This document shows positions 37,601-48,796 of a DNA stretch of 64,000 bases, in pieces (positions within the stretch are counted from its first letter, which is position 1; every line of letters starts with the position of its first letter). The stretch spans positions 145,197,935 to 145,261,934 of the forward strand of contig NC_135715.1 in NCBI RefSeq assembly GCF_964656455.1, given 5' to 3'. Both the position numbers and the translations under genes were made by a program. Below the pieces are notes generated by a model, which was given only the letters and a program-made list of their open reading frames with translations, was not told where the DNA came from and did not search any database. This DNA comes from Halichoerus grypus (taxonomy: Eukaryota; Chordata; Mammalia; Carnivora; Phocidae).

Positions 37601-39140
37601 TCGTTAATGGAGAAATTTTTTTTGAAGGTTTAAACACTTTTAGGATCAATATAGTAATTCAGGTTATTTTTGGTATACTAAAATATTTAAAGGTTTTATG
37701 AAAAACATACATGACTGGGACTAAAACAACTTGGATAGTCATGTATTTGCTGAACAATAGTTCTAATTTGAACATTATTCAGCATTTGATTGAATATGTC
37801 TATGGATATTATGAGATTAGAATACAATACTATCTACTAAACTTTCTAAGATATTTACAAGTTTTTACCCTGTGTATATCATCATAATAAAGGCAATAAA
37901 GAGGACAAAAAATAAAAGAATTTTTAAGGAAGGCAACATTTGAAATTATAGGGTTGTTCTGACACTTTACCCCATGCAATTTTATGGGAATCAGCATGCA
38001 GCCTGTAATTACATACCCTTAAAATCAAGTATAACAAGAAGTAATTGCCACACAGGGTCATTTCTTGTCATGAAGAAGGTTGAGCTATTACTATATTACG
38101 TCTGAAGTTTATAGGGAGTAGTCAAAAAACAGGATCCAAAAACATATAGGAAACATAATAAATTAATTAGCAGTTGCCAAAAAGTGGTGTGAATTTTATT
38201 CAAATTCATTTTTCTTTGTTTCATAATGAAGTATTATCAAGTAACTAATCAGGAATCAAACTGCTTTTAGTAATTACCACCTTGATAATTTCTGTGTAAT
38301 GCTAGTGGGTCAGCTAATTCTAGGTCATAGTAATCTTAACAGTGGATTATGGTACACTGTTATTATTTCATTTACTCAAGACAGTAAATGGTTGATTTAG
38401 TGTAATAAAAAGACTATGTGCACCGAGAAAGGACAATGGTGAAGGCATCAGGTTGTACTTTGTTACCTGGAATATTCCCTGATACACAGCCAAGTAGAAA
38501 TACCCATTTCCTTCTTGATTTTTCAAAAAATATGACTTTGGCAGAGAAGTGAAATTAGAAGACTAGGACATTCTCTAGAGCTCAATTCCAGACTACTTTG
38601 GCCAGAATTACACTTTATTTTAAAAATGGGAACAAAAGGTATTAGAGGAAGGTTTGGAAAATATAAATAGATTACTGTGAGAATAGCTTTTCAAGCTTCA
38701 CTCTAGCTAGACCAGTGCTCTGCTAGCTTGATTATAGCTTCCAGTTTTCCTTCCTAACTTGTATTTGTTGCATAAATAATATGAAAAAGAAAGGATATCT
38801 TAAAAGTTGAATAAATTATTAAAGCTTTCACTCCCTTAACAACTTAAGTCTTTGCTGATTCCCCTGTGAACCTTAACATTTCCAAATGCCGTATTATATC
38901 ATTCTCTTTATTTTCATTTTCAGACCTCACAATCTAAAATGTAGGGTGTTTCTGACCTTTACAAATAACTGAATTGATGTAGCTATTGCCTTCACTCTAT
39001 CACCTTGATCTACTCATTTTCTCCTGTCTCAGCAGCTACAAGTTTTATCCTGGATTGTGCAATCTGTTACCACAAATATACCAATGACATTACAGATCTT
39101 TGTTTTCTGGTCATTCTATTATCTGTCTTATGTATTGTTG
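34620..39140. other. repeat-poor block, no gene recognised
   Basis: About 4.5 kb in which I recognise no SINE, LINE, LTR or DNA transposon, only a short A-run at 36166-36178. The text is evenly AT-rich with occasional CpGs (35161-35210, 36600-36655, 36935-36980). No ORF of interest. Such blocks sometimes hold conserved regulatory DNA, but nothing here shows that directly. Confidence 0.45.
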
Positions 39141-39152
39141 TCCCAGATTTCT

Positions 39153-39266
39153 TTTTTTCTTTTTTTATTAACATATAATGTATTATTTATTTCAGGGGTT
39201 TAGGTCTGTGATTCATCAGTCTCACACAATTCACAGTGCTCACCATAGCACATACCCTCCCCAATG
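39153..39266 (-). mobile_element. carnivore L1 3' end, short 5'-truncated copy
   Basis: A T-rich tail, then ATTAACATATAATGTATTATTTATTTCAGGGG and GATTCATCAGTCTCACACAATTCACAGTGCTCACCATAG, identical in layout to the longer L1s at 22.55 and 57.89 kb. The target duplication CCAGATTTCT lies at 39143-39152 and 39267-39276. Confidence 0.93.
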
Positions 39267-39276
39267 CCAGATTTCT

Positions 39277-39885
39277 ATAATAACTTACTCTGCAACTTCA
39301 TTCCTCTCTTCAGAACCATAAATTGATTCCCGAAATTGTTCCATCTAATAAAAGCTTTGATTCTTTTCAGGATTGCCTTTAACCTCCGGGCTTATATATA
39401 GATTGTTCCTTTAAACAGTTAATTTCGACAGGATTAGTTTGCATAGAAATACTTGGCCAGGCCTAAGTGGTCTTTCAAGTCATTAGGATAAAGCTATTTG
39501 CAAGATAGACCTCTTTACTGATCAAAAGCATTGTTTATCAGTGGGACTCAGTCTGCCACCTGTAGGTCATTACTCATTATTTTTCTAATTACAACTTCAC
39601 TGTAGTCTGTTCAACCTTAGTCTATAACCCCATCTTTTCTCTCATCTGAACTTTTACCATAGTCTTTTGTTCTTTGAGTCGTGTCCACACTTTTTCCCCT
39701 TTGAAGTATAATGAAACCAGCTGTCCTAAATGGTCTTAAGTTCTCTTGCATCTCTAAGTCTCTTAATGCTGCTTAAATTATATTTTCTAGTATTTACTCA
39801 TACACGTCTGCATATTAGTTGGTATTTTATTTTATTGTTCCTGAAGTCAGAAAGAGGGAAGTGAGCCAATGAAAGGGGACTTACA
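39277..39885. other. non-coding stretch, possible L2 remnant
   Basis: From about 39.59 to 39.83 kb the C/T-rich text could be a diverged L2. Nothing else is recognisable. Confidence 0.35.
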
Positions 39886-39894
39886 TATTTGTGA

Positions 39895-40710
39895 TATTGT
39901 GATTTATAATAAGAAATAGGTATTTGGTCTTTGTCCCAGTATGTGGCACAGAGCTCCTAAAACCACTGGAATTTCTAGTGATGAGAGTAATAAAGATGTT
40001 TTTTGATATGTTAAGGAGGTGACTTTCGAATCCCATCTAAGCATGGGGGCTGCTTGCCGGGTGTGATTAGAGGGTTGGGACTTCCAGTCCCATCCCCAGA
40101 CCTGCTGGGAGGGGAGAGGGACTGGAGATTGAGTTCAGTCCCCAGTGGTCGTGATTTAATCAATCATGCCTGTGTAAGGAAACCTCCATAAAAAAACCCA
40201 ACAGGACTGGTTTGGAGAGCTTCCAGGTTGGTGAATATGTGGAGATTCTGGGAGAGTGGTGCCCTTGTAGAGGGCATAGAAGCTGCATGCCCTTTCCCTA
40301 TATCTTGCTCTATGCATTTCTTCCATCTGGCTGTTCCTAAGTTATATCCTTTTATAACAAATAGATTATCTTGAAAGTAAAATGTTGTTCTGAGTTCTTC
40401 AATCCACTTTAGCAAATCAGTCGAACCCGGCGGGGGGTGGGGGGGTCTTTGGAACCTCTGCTCTATAGCCAATTGGTCATAAGTGCAGGCGACAACCTGG
40501 ACTTGCAATGGGCATCTGAAGTGGTGTGTGCAGGGCCCTTCTTGTGGGACTGAGCCCTTAACCCATGGAACCTGATGCTATCTCAGGTAGATAGTGTTAG
40601 GATTGAGTTGAATTGTAGGACACCCTGCTGGTGTCCAAAAATTGCTTGATGGTGTGGGAAAACCCTCTCTCCCCTGACACACACACTGGAATTGGTGATC
40701 AGAATAGTTA
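39895..40710 (+). mobile_element. solo LTR, ERVL-type (MER21-like)
   Basis: This follows in order a mammalian LTR I associate with MER21: TAAGAAATAGGTATTTGGTC, GGTGTGATTAGAGGGTTGGGACTTCCAGTCCCATCC, GATTTAATCAATCATGCC, ACCTCCATAAAAAAACCCAACAGGAC, CTCTATGCATTTCTTCCATCTGGCTGTTCC, GACAACCTGGACTTGC and GACTGAGCCCTTAACC. The expected AATAAA signal is mutated to AACAAATAG near 40357. There is no internal viral gene. The 114-codon minus-strand ORF across it (40164-40508) has no protein family support. The family name is from memory and tentative; borders are approximate. Confidence 0.7.
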
Positions 40711-40813
40711 GTTGGTTAGAAGAGAGATCAGAGTCAGCATCAGTAATATTTATGTCCTAACTCCCTAGATCTTCAAGACAAGTATGTACTTTTATTCCTG
40801 TTGTGTAACAGTA

Positions 40814-40966
40814 AACCAGTGGTTCTTAAACTTTTATTCCATATAAAAATCCGGTCTTCCAAATAAGGAGTCATTATTTAAAATATAGACTTTGTTCCAT
40901 CTCCAGAAGTACTGTCTGGGAATTTGCATATTTAACATCACTGCAAGTACTATAGGTTGAGACGAC
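40814..40966. mobile_element. MER5-like DNA transposon fossil
   Basis: CCAGTGGTTCTTAAACTTTTATTCCATATAAAAATC at the start and CTGGGAATTTGCATATTTAACATCACTGC inside match the MER5A pattern. Confidence 0.75.
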
Positions 40967-41275
40967 TTTTAGACTCATTCAAGATGCTTGGTGTCTATTG
41001 GAGGAAATGAGATTCAAAAAGGAAAGAAACAACTTCAACTTTAATGTACTCAAGGTGTTCATATGAAAATGAACATACTACTTAATACATATATGTGTGT
41101 AGGTATACATTTTGACTGCTCATTTTGTTGCATGCTGAGTCAGTTTACCTGCCTCATTTCCCTTTATAAATTATATTTTCCTCAAAAATAGGGGTTATTA
41201 TTAAACTCTTTAAAAAAATCTCATGTCACAGAGGTATGATGTATGTACAATAGGTTTTAAATACTGTGATTATAG

Positions 41276-41487
41276 GGGCGCCTGGGTGGCTCAGTTGATT
41301 AAGCGTCTGACTCTTGGTTTCCACTCAGGTCATGATCTTGGGGTTGTGGGATCGAGCCCGTCTCTGGCTCCGCACTGAGGGAGACGTCTGCTTCAGAGTG
41401 TCTCTCTGTCTCCCTTTGCTCCTTCCCCTGCTTGCTCACACTTACTCTCTCTCTCTCTCAAATAAATAAAAATAAAATCCTTAAAAA
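41276..41487 (+). mobile_element. Can-SINE, full length, plus strand
   Basis: The head is GGGGCGCCTGGGTGGCTCAGTTGATTAAGCGTCTGACTC, followed by the body, a (TC)n run and an A-rich tail. The target duplication AATACTGTGATTATAG (41260-41275) / AATATTGTGATTATAG (41488-41503) has one mismatch. Confidence 0.96.
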
Positions 41488-41523
41488 AATATTGTGATTA
41501 TAGTTGTGACTTGTGTTTTCCTG

Positions 41524-41748
41524 AATGACTCTTATACACCAGACCTGTTCAATGTACTTAACAAATATTTTATCTAATTGACTGAAGAACCTTGTAAAAT
41601 AAGTATAACTTCACTCTATTTTATAGATAAAGAAATTGAAGTCCCTAGAATGTCATGAGCACATCCTAAGTAAATATATCTCATTAAGTGAGCCAAAATT
41701 CAAATTTGGCTCCTAATTCCATACTTTTCTTCATAATGTTGTACAGTT
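41524..41748 (+). mobile_element. MIR-type SINE
   Basis: GAATGACTCTTATACACCAGACCTGTTCAATGTACTTAAC, CTATTTTATAGATAAAGAAATTGAAG and AGTGAGCCAAAATTCAAATTTGGCTCC follow MIR order. Confidence 0.75.
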
Positions 41749-41924
41749 AGTTGTATTTGATTGACTACTTTATGTAAATTATGAGTTTACCTTAAGCCTT
41801 TTTCAGTGATAAAGTATTTTAAAATCATTAAATCAATTTATTTTTGATTTTAGAAAAATAAAGACTTAGATAACCCTCGGATATCATACTGAAGAGAATT
41901 TCAAATACGGTGCATTTTGTTTTT

Positions 41925-42367
41925 GTGGGGATCAGACTTGAAGGGGGCAGCATAAGCCCTATCTCCTGGTATTCATGCTGTTTGTTCATCAGCTCCCCTT
42001 CAGTGTGAGTGGACCCTGTGATTCTAACCAGTAGCATGCACTGGTAATGGGTAGGTGGTTTCATGAAATTGTAGTGCCTGAATTGCTGGAGTTTCTTTCT
42101 GTTGCTGGCTTTGGAAAAGCAACTTTCTGTACAACTGCAAGGAAGTGAATTCTGCCAATACTTGGAGTTTGGGAGCAGTTCCCTCTGTCCAGCTTCTGAT
42201 GCGATCCCAGCCCTGGCAAGTGTCTACGTGCAGCCTTGTGACTCTTAAGCAGAAGACCTATTTAAACCATGACTCTTGACCCACAGAAACTGAGAGATAA
42301 AAGTGTGTGTTGTTTTAACCCACCAAGTTTGTGGCAATTTGTTATGCAGCAATGGAAAACTAATACA
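41925..42367 (+). mobile_element. MLT1-type MaLR LTR
   Basis: GATCAGACTTGAAGGGGGCAGCATAAGCCCTATCTCCTGG, CAGCTCCCCTTCAGTGTGAGTGGACCC and the 3' end GACCCACAGAAACTGAGAGATAAAAGTGTGTGTTGTTTTAACCCACCAAGTTTGTGG..GCAATGGAAAACTAATACA are classic MLT1 features. There are no internal coding regions. Confidence 0.85.
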
Positions 42368-42369
42368 AT

Positions 42370-43435
42370 TTTGGTTTGTTTTCATCCTTTGCTTCTAATG
42401 ATTGATTATCTAACCAGATACTGAAGTTTTCTGCTATAAGCATATATATTGAGAAAGAAGATTTTTTCCCCCGAAAGTATTAAAACCATTAATTGAACGA
42501 ATATTTCTATGTTATATTTGGCTGCCAGTGGGTATCATAACCAATTAATCTTTTTGTCTTTTTGCTCCTTTAGCCTCCATAAATCCCTCATTAATTGAAC
42601 AGACTAAGCATAGCTTTATGCCTCAGTGAGCCTATTTTACATTAGCTTTTTATTTACTTTATATTTCCCTGCAGTGATTTTTTAAAATGGTTTTTCAACT
42701 TCCAGTAAAGGTGTATATATTACATTTTTTCCCTCTTATTTAAGCTGACAAACATTTCCTTATGTTCAATAAACGAGAGCTCAGAAGAGCTCTCATTTTT
42801 ATGGCCACTTTATGATTATACTTTTGAAATAAGGAGAGAGAAGATGCTCCCACCAATGATACTCCTGACCTCTGCCAACATTTCTCAGGTCCTCAAACAT
42901 TTCTCCAGCAAATCCCCAGTGGAATAGGGCATTTAGTATCCAAATAAAGTGTGGGTAGGACATGAACGTATCTGTTGTACATCAATTCTATAGTCTCACA
43001 CATAGTAAAGCTTTTGGCCTGGGAAAGACTGTGGCCTAAATTTAAGAAAAAACAAAAGAAAGAAAACAAACAAAAAAACTGCCCCAAAGCACAGTGAGAT
43101 AAATGCAATAATCTTTCAGTGTGGTTTTCCTTCCACTATCAATCCTTTTTCTTTTTGAATATGCTCTCTTTCCATAACCTCTAAGTCCTAGGCTTCTCAA
43201 ACGTTAATATTCATCCCTACCCACATCATGGGCAAAAATGGAATACTGATGTATTCAGGATTTTCCTGTGAAAACTAAAATATAAAGTAGTCAAAGAAAA
43301 TAAAGGCAAGTATTTTGGCCCTGTAGGAGTGGGAAAATCTTAAGAACGTCTGTACACTCAGAAGACATAGAAAAGATATACTTATTTGACTACTTATTAC
43401 AAGAAATATAGCAAAGGCTCGACAAAGTCAACAAA
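42370..43435. other. non-coding stretch, nothing recognised
   Basis: AT-rich with a short hairpin at about 42775-42797 (GAGAGCTCAGAAGAGCTCTC). No gene or repeat family recognised. Confidence 0.45.
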
Positions 43436-43439
43436 AGAA

Positions 43440-43880
43440 AGCCACAAAGCAGAAGGTTAATATCTTTAATAAACAAAGAAATTTTATAAATCCATTGTTA
43501 AAGAGGAATAGGTTTCAATATAAACATAGAAAAGAGGTGTAAATAGATAATTCATAGAGGAGAAAAAGCATGTGAGCAATAAATAGATAAAAACATGATC
43601 AACCTTATAGTCCTCAGGGAAATGCAAATTAAAATAAGAATGAGATAACATTTTATCTGGAAGATTGGAAAACCATTAAAATATTTGAAAACATAAATGC
43701 TGACTGACATAAGAAAAAATAATCTATTACAGATGTGAATGTGAATTGCTATTATCCTTTTTGGAAGACAACCTGGTAGGATATATTATGATTTAAATTT
43801 CATATTCTTTGACTCAAAATTGAGGAATTGCATCCACAGATTTATCAGTATATAAGAAAGTATGCGCTTGGCTGCATTCG
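43440..43880 (+). mobile_element. ancient L1M, ORF2 3' part
   Basis: AAAAGCATGTGAGCAATAAATAGATAAAAACATGATCAACC, TCAGGGAAATGCAAATTAAAATAAGAATGAGATAACATTTTA and GTGAATTGCTATTATCCTTTTTGGAAGACAACCTGG are the DNA of the L1 ORF2 C-terminal region, heavily decayed and not translatable. Confidence 0.8.
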
Positions 43881-44389
43881 CTATTGATTCCTGCTGATTC
43901 ATTCCAGCTAAAAATAGGTATTGAGATGTTGGTGGGAACCATCTATTGGTAGTGTGAGAAAGGGGTTAGGTCTAAGGATGGGAATGGAGATCCTAGGCAG
44001 GGATTTATTTGGCCTTCCAGTTTTACAGTTTTTAGGACACCTCTTTCAAGTCACACACATAGCTTTGTTTTGATGTATTTTTAGGGGAGGGGGATGTATT
44101 CCAATGTGGCCTTTCTATCACACCTGTAACTGCCAGCAACCTAAGATCCGTAAGGTGGGGTTGCCAGTCCCAGTGACTCCCTTTGTAAATAGCAGACTTC
44201 TTTCTAGATAACTTGTTTTTCCTTTCTGCACTCTGTTGTCCATCTTCTACTTTACCTGCTCATTGTTACGTAAGAGATCTTATAGGCCATGGTATTTGAT
44301 TATGGTTCTAACAAAACAAAAAATAAATAAATAAATAAAACTATGAATAAAAATATATTTAAGAAAAATCTTCTTGAAACAATGTTACC

Positions 44390-44985
44390 TGTTATCATTT
44401 ATTCCAGCCAGTATTGTCCTAGAGTTTCCAGTGAGTAAAGTGAGGCATGACAAAGGGATAAAAAGTTTATAATTTGAAGAAAATGAAAAAAAACCTGTCA
44501 TTATCTGCATGTGACATGACTACATATGTAAAAATTTCAAAGACTACAGCAAAACTATTGCAATTACTAATGTATTAAGTTGCTGAATACAAAGATACAT
44601 AAAAATCATATTCTTAAATAGGACCAACAAAGTATAGGAAGTAAGAAAATAAGGTATCTTTTGCCATAGCATCAAAATATATAAAATACCTAAGAATAAA
44701 ACTAATTAAAGATAGACAACACCTCTAAATTGAAAACTACAAAACATTTTTTAAAGAGTAAATGTAGGAAAGTACCTTGATGATCTTGGGATAAAAAAAT
44801 ATATATATTTCTTAAATGGGACAGAAAATCAGTAACCCTGGAGGAGAAGAAAATTATAAACCACATGAAAATTGAAAACTTAACACTTATTGAAAGATAC
44901 TTAAAGAGTGGAAAGGCAAGCCAGGGAGTAAAGGAAAATATATATAACACATAGATCCAGTGAAGGAGGTCTTGTATCCAGTGAA
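44390..44985 (+). mobile_element. ancient L1M, ORF2 middle part
   Basis: GAATACAAAGATACATAAAAATCATATTC, GCCATAGCATCAAAATATATAAAATACCTAAGAATAAAACTAA and TTGAAAACTACAAAACATTTTTTAAAGAG correspond to L1 ORF2 sequence. It lies downstream of the more 3' ORF2 piece at 43440, so the two are separate insertions or rearranged. An (AAAT)n run precedes it at 44321-44340. Confidence 0.75.
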
Positions 44986-44999
44986 GAAAGTATATAGAT

Positions 45000-45685
45000 T
45001 ATTCCCACATATAATTTTAAAAAGATAACCCTATAGAAAAAGGTTTAATGGTGTATATGATGATGTGGGAAGCACTTCTACTGTATACCAAAGTATGATC
45101 ATCGTTTCAAGGAAAAGCCCTCATGCAATGAATTGTGAGCTGAGCGAGCCACTTTTCTCATGAAACACCATCTCATTTGAAAAATGACAAACTGTAGGTA
45201 TTTCAGTTTGGATATTTTGTATTACTTTTCTTGAAAAAATTTTGTTGTCAATTATAAAATTCAAACTTCCAAGAAGAAATGAAAATTTCGGACAAATAGC
45301 ATCTGTCACTGTTAGCTTGAAAGCTCATAATGCTTTAGAGATTTCTGGTAAGATACTAACAAATGTGTGTTTTTTTTATATTATATAATAAATGTGCCAA
45401 AATTTGGGAGATCTACCTAACTCAGTAAACTGTAAATTGGAGAGCTGTGAAATGAAGAGAAACTCTGAGCCGCGTACTATGGGGTCCTGAGACATTAGAA
45501 ACTGACAGAGGGGAACTTGAGTTCTGAGACTGACAAAGCCCTGGGATGCTGATGGGTCTTTTGGTCTGGTTGGCTATTTGAGTGCCAGGACAGATTTCCG
45601 TGACTGACTGTTCCCTGCAGAGATGCTTTCGTGTGTTTCACAAGCAGTGATAAGTGAAAAAAAGCCATGATCATTTATTTAAAGC
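45000..45685. other. non-coding stretch, nothing recognised
   Basis: No gene or clear repeat. ORFs are about 60 codons and unsupported. Confidence 0.45.
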
Positions 45686-45689
45686 AACC

Positions 45690-46165
45690 AACAACTGCCC
45701 TACACTTGGAATCTTGTTGCTTTCCTGCTTGAATCTCTTCAGTGGCTCCTTAGTCACTGCTTAATATTGGATTTCCTGGCATGGCACAAGGGCTCCTTTT
45801 TATCTGTCCAGTCACATCTGCTTCCACTGCCCCTTCACATGTTATTTTTCACCCATTTATTTCTGTTACTCAAATATTTTTCGTTTTATCACGTGTTTTT
45901 TCGTATGCTTTTTCTTCTGCTTGAACTTTCATTCACTGTCATCTTTTTTTGAATGAAAAGCCGCAGATTCAGCTAAAGCATCTCTTCTTTCTCTGTTATC
46001 TTTGCATATTATGTATTCCTCCAACATAACATTTACCTTAATAAATTTTATTTATCTTGACCTGTGGACTGTAAGAGTCTCACAGGGGTAGTTCTTTTTA
46101 TATTAGCATTCCTAGCAGTTAGCATTATTTCTTGGTATCTGTAAGGAATAAACATAAATGGATAA
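45690..46165 (+). mobile_element. L2 LINE 3' part
   Basis: GAATCTCTTCAGTGGCTCCTTAGTCACTGC, CCTGGCATGGCACAAGGGCTCC, CTTCTGCTTGAACTTTCATTCACTGTC and GACCTGTGGACTGTAAGAGTCTCACAGGGGTAGTTC follow the L2 3' consensus order. Confidence 0.75.
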
Positions 46166-46169
46166 ACCG

Positions 46170-46900
46170 ATTGTGGCAGATAAAAGGAGGGACATAATTA
46201 CATTAAGCTTTTGGATTCACTGTTGTCCAAAGAGTCTACAAAGGAAAGAGGTAGGAAGAGTAGGAATATAAATTATAAGTTGAATTTTATCACCTTTCTA
46301 CACATACTCAACAACATCTAGTGGAATCAGGGATAATGAAATACTTGATTTAACAGAGAGATCCTGCTGTCAAGATAACAGAACAAATTGAATAAAAGAA
46401 GGAAAATTGGCATGCTATTAACAAACTGTTCCATCTGAAATACAAGGTCAGATGAATCTACAAAAAGTAATACAGAGGCCATCAAAGTCTCTTCTCTAGA
46501 ATTTAAGTTTGTTTGGGATCATTTTTGTTCCCCCTGTGGAATTTTAGTTGTAAGTATTCATGAAACTATATTTTTTAAAGGCTTAGTGGTAATTTTATAC
46601 TATTTCTCTAAGTTGTGTTTTGTTTTTACTAGTTTTTCTCTCACTCAATTCCCTCCACCCCTTTCTTGATCTTCTCTTTTTCCTACTATAGGCCTCTATG
46701 CCGTTTTTATTCTTATATGAGCCTCTCTTTTTGGCTACCTGCCTAGCTCTTTCCCATGTGATACCTTTGGCAATCTCAGGATTCCACCGATGGAGATGTA
46801 ATTGATATGGAACTAGGCATTATCATCTTTCACCTAGAGTTTTATAATAACTTTCTAAATAATCTCCCTTGTTTTTCTCTCCTGTATTTTGGAGAATTGT
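46170..46900. other. non-coding stretch, nothing recognised
   Basis: No gene and no repeat family recognised. Confidence 0.4.
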
Positions 46901-46904
46901 ATTT

Positions 46905-47285
46905 TTATTCCAAATATTTGCATGTCTTTCTTGAGGACTTGCCCCTGCTTGTGGGAGGATTATAGATCTGGTCTTAATGTCAGACTTGACCCCATGACTT
47001 GCTGTGGTCAATGAAATGTGATTAGAAGTAACTCAGGGCACTTTTGTGCAGAAACTTTAAGAGCCAGCTCCTGGTCCAGCCTGTCTCTTTTTTCCTTTGG
47101 TGTGAGACCAGCATTGTCCCGGAGAGCAGCTGTTGTATCAGAAAAAAGGCAACATGGAACAGAGCCACAGCTGACCCACAACAGCTATGTGATGTGAGTG
47201 AGAAAAAAAACCCTATTTTTCTTTGCTTTTAAGCCTCTGAAATTTTAGTGTTGCCAGCTACCACAGTAGAATTTAGTCAACAGTG
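46905..47285 (+). mobile_element. MaLR-type (MLT1-like) LTR
   Basis: TGTGGGAGGATTATAGATCTGG, GACCCCATGACTTGCTGTGGTCAATGAAATGTGATTAGAAG, CTTTAAGAGCCAGCTCCTGG, GGCAACATGGAACAGAGCCACAGCTGACCCACAACAG and the terminal CCTCTGAAATTTTAGTGTTG..ACCACAGTAG follow a MaLR LTR. Confidence 0.75.
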
Positions 47286-47294
47286 ATTCATGGC

Positions 47295-47955
47295 CTCTCC
47301 CCGCATCCAGTCTCAACACGGCAGCCAGAGTGAGTTCTTTAAATTGTAAATCGGTTTGTCCAATTTACCTCATTTAAACTCGGACATGCTTCTCCATTCC
47401 ACATGAGTAAAAGACAGAGTTTTGCAATGACTGCAGAGACCCGCCGGATGGGCCACCTCACTTCCACCTTAGCTTTGTGAATGCAGCATTGAATACTCCC
47501 CTCTCAATCACGGAGCATCAAGCATTCAGGCCCTCTCATTCATCCTTGAATAAGCTCCTACATCAGGAATTTTGCATAGAATGTTCCCTCTTCCTTCTGG
47601 CTGGCTCCCTCACCTGCTTCCTGTCTTTGCTCAGATGTTACTTTCTCAATGAGGCCTGCCGGTGATCACCAGATTTAAAATAGCAGCTCCCTTTGCTTGT
47701 GCTCTCTCGCTCTCTGTCAAATAAATAAGTAAAATTAAAAAAAAAAACAGCAACCTGTTAACTAACCCCTCCCCTCACCAATGGCACATGCCATATCCTC
47801 TTTAGTCTGATTTATGGTTTTTTTTTCCTATTACATTTATTATTTATTGTCTGTTACCACTCTACAGAACATAAGCTTTGTGAGGTCAGGAATCTTGTTC
47901 TGTCTTGTTTACACCATAGTAAACTAGAATAGTACTTGATCCATACAATAGGAAC
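47295..47955 (+). mobile_element. L2 LINE 3' part, split by a SINE fragment
   Basis: ACACGGCAGCCAGAGTGAGTTCTTTAAA, CTCTTCCTTCTGGCTGGCTCCCTCACC, CTTTGCTCAGATGTTACTTTCTCAATGAGGCCTGCC and TACAGAACATAAGCTTTGTGAGGTCAGGAATCTTG are L2 landmarks in order. It is interrupted by the SINE fragment at 47687-47740. Confidence 0.85.
47687..47740 (+). mobile_element. Can-SINE, severely 5'-truncated
   Basis: Only the 3' end is present (CTCCCTTTGCTTGTGCTCTCTCGCTCTCTGTCAAATAAATAAG plus an A-tail). The flanks AAAATAGCAG (47677-47686) and AAAACAGCAA look like a target duplication and restore the L2 reading across the site, so this is a true 5'-truncated insertion. Confidence 0.85.
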
Positions 47956-47959
47956 TTTT

Positions 47960-48790
47960 TGGTGATAAGCATTCAGACAGGAAAAAAAGAAGTCTAGCTA
48001 TTTACTACTTATTTCACGTTTATCTCAGCTGATCTGTGAAGTCCTAATCTATACATCTTTATTAAAACCAATTTGCCAGAGAGGAGATTGTGTGTAAGGC
48101 CAGAATATATGACACACACATATATATTCAGCTGTCTGAAGCCTGCTGTTATGACAAGAGCCCTAGAAAAAAATGTCAAGATAAGTGAAATTTGCATTTG
48201 GCTTTTCACCCCCTTCTTGGGATTCTTTATTTTTGTTTGAATAAAAGAGGGAAGAGTTATAATTATTCAGGTGATGAAATATGTTTTTTTTTATTTGTTT
48301 TATATATGACAGAATAAAGGGACCAGAAACACTAAGTAACTTTCATATTGCTCTTCTTTCCTTCACTCTAACCCAAAGGTCAGCAAAATGAGTCAGGGAG
48401 AAGGGTGAGAAGAACAGAGTGGGGAAACAGTGGAAATCCAATCATGGCTCCTCCCAGACTGAAGATTTCCCATCCTGACACAGGCCTGAGCGGAGAGAGC
48501 AAGAAAGCTTAGAAGTAAATGAAAAATTAAAGCCTTGATATTAGACTGGACTGGATTTTTATTACCAGAAAAAAATAATTTGGTGGAGCTAGTTTAAAGG
48601 GCTGTGATAAAAAAAGGGTCAAGTTGTTGTCCTTGAATGCTGTTGATTCCAGCATTCACTAATATAGTTATGTTATTTATAGTAAATGTTATAGTATATG
48701 TTATAAAATTTATTCTATTTAATGATGACTTTCTAATTGGTCTTAATCAGTCATTGAACCTTCCTTTTACAGACCCTTTTAATACCAAAT
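47960..48790. other. non-coding stretch, nothing recognised
   Basis: No gene and no recognisable repeat. Confidence 0.4.
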
Positions 48791-48796
48791 GTATCC

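Noticed and set aside
40164..40508. 114-codon minus-strand ORF
   Set aside because: It lies wholly within an LTR, antisense to it, and shows no protein family features.
42775..42797. Short hairpin GAGCTC...GAGCTC as a terminator or RNA
   Set aside because: An isolated short palindrome with no gene context; such hairpins are expected by chance.
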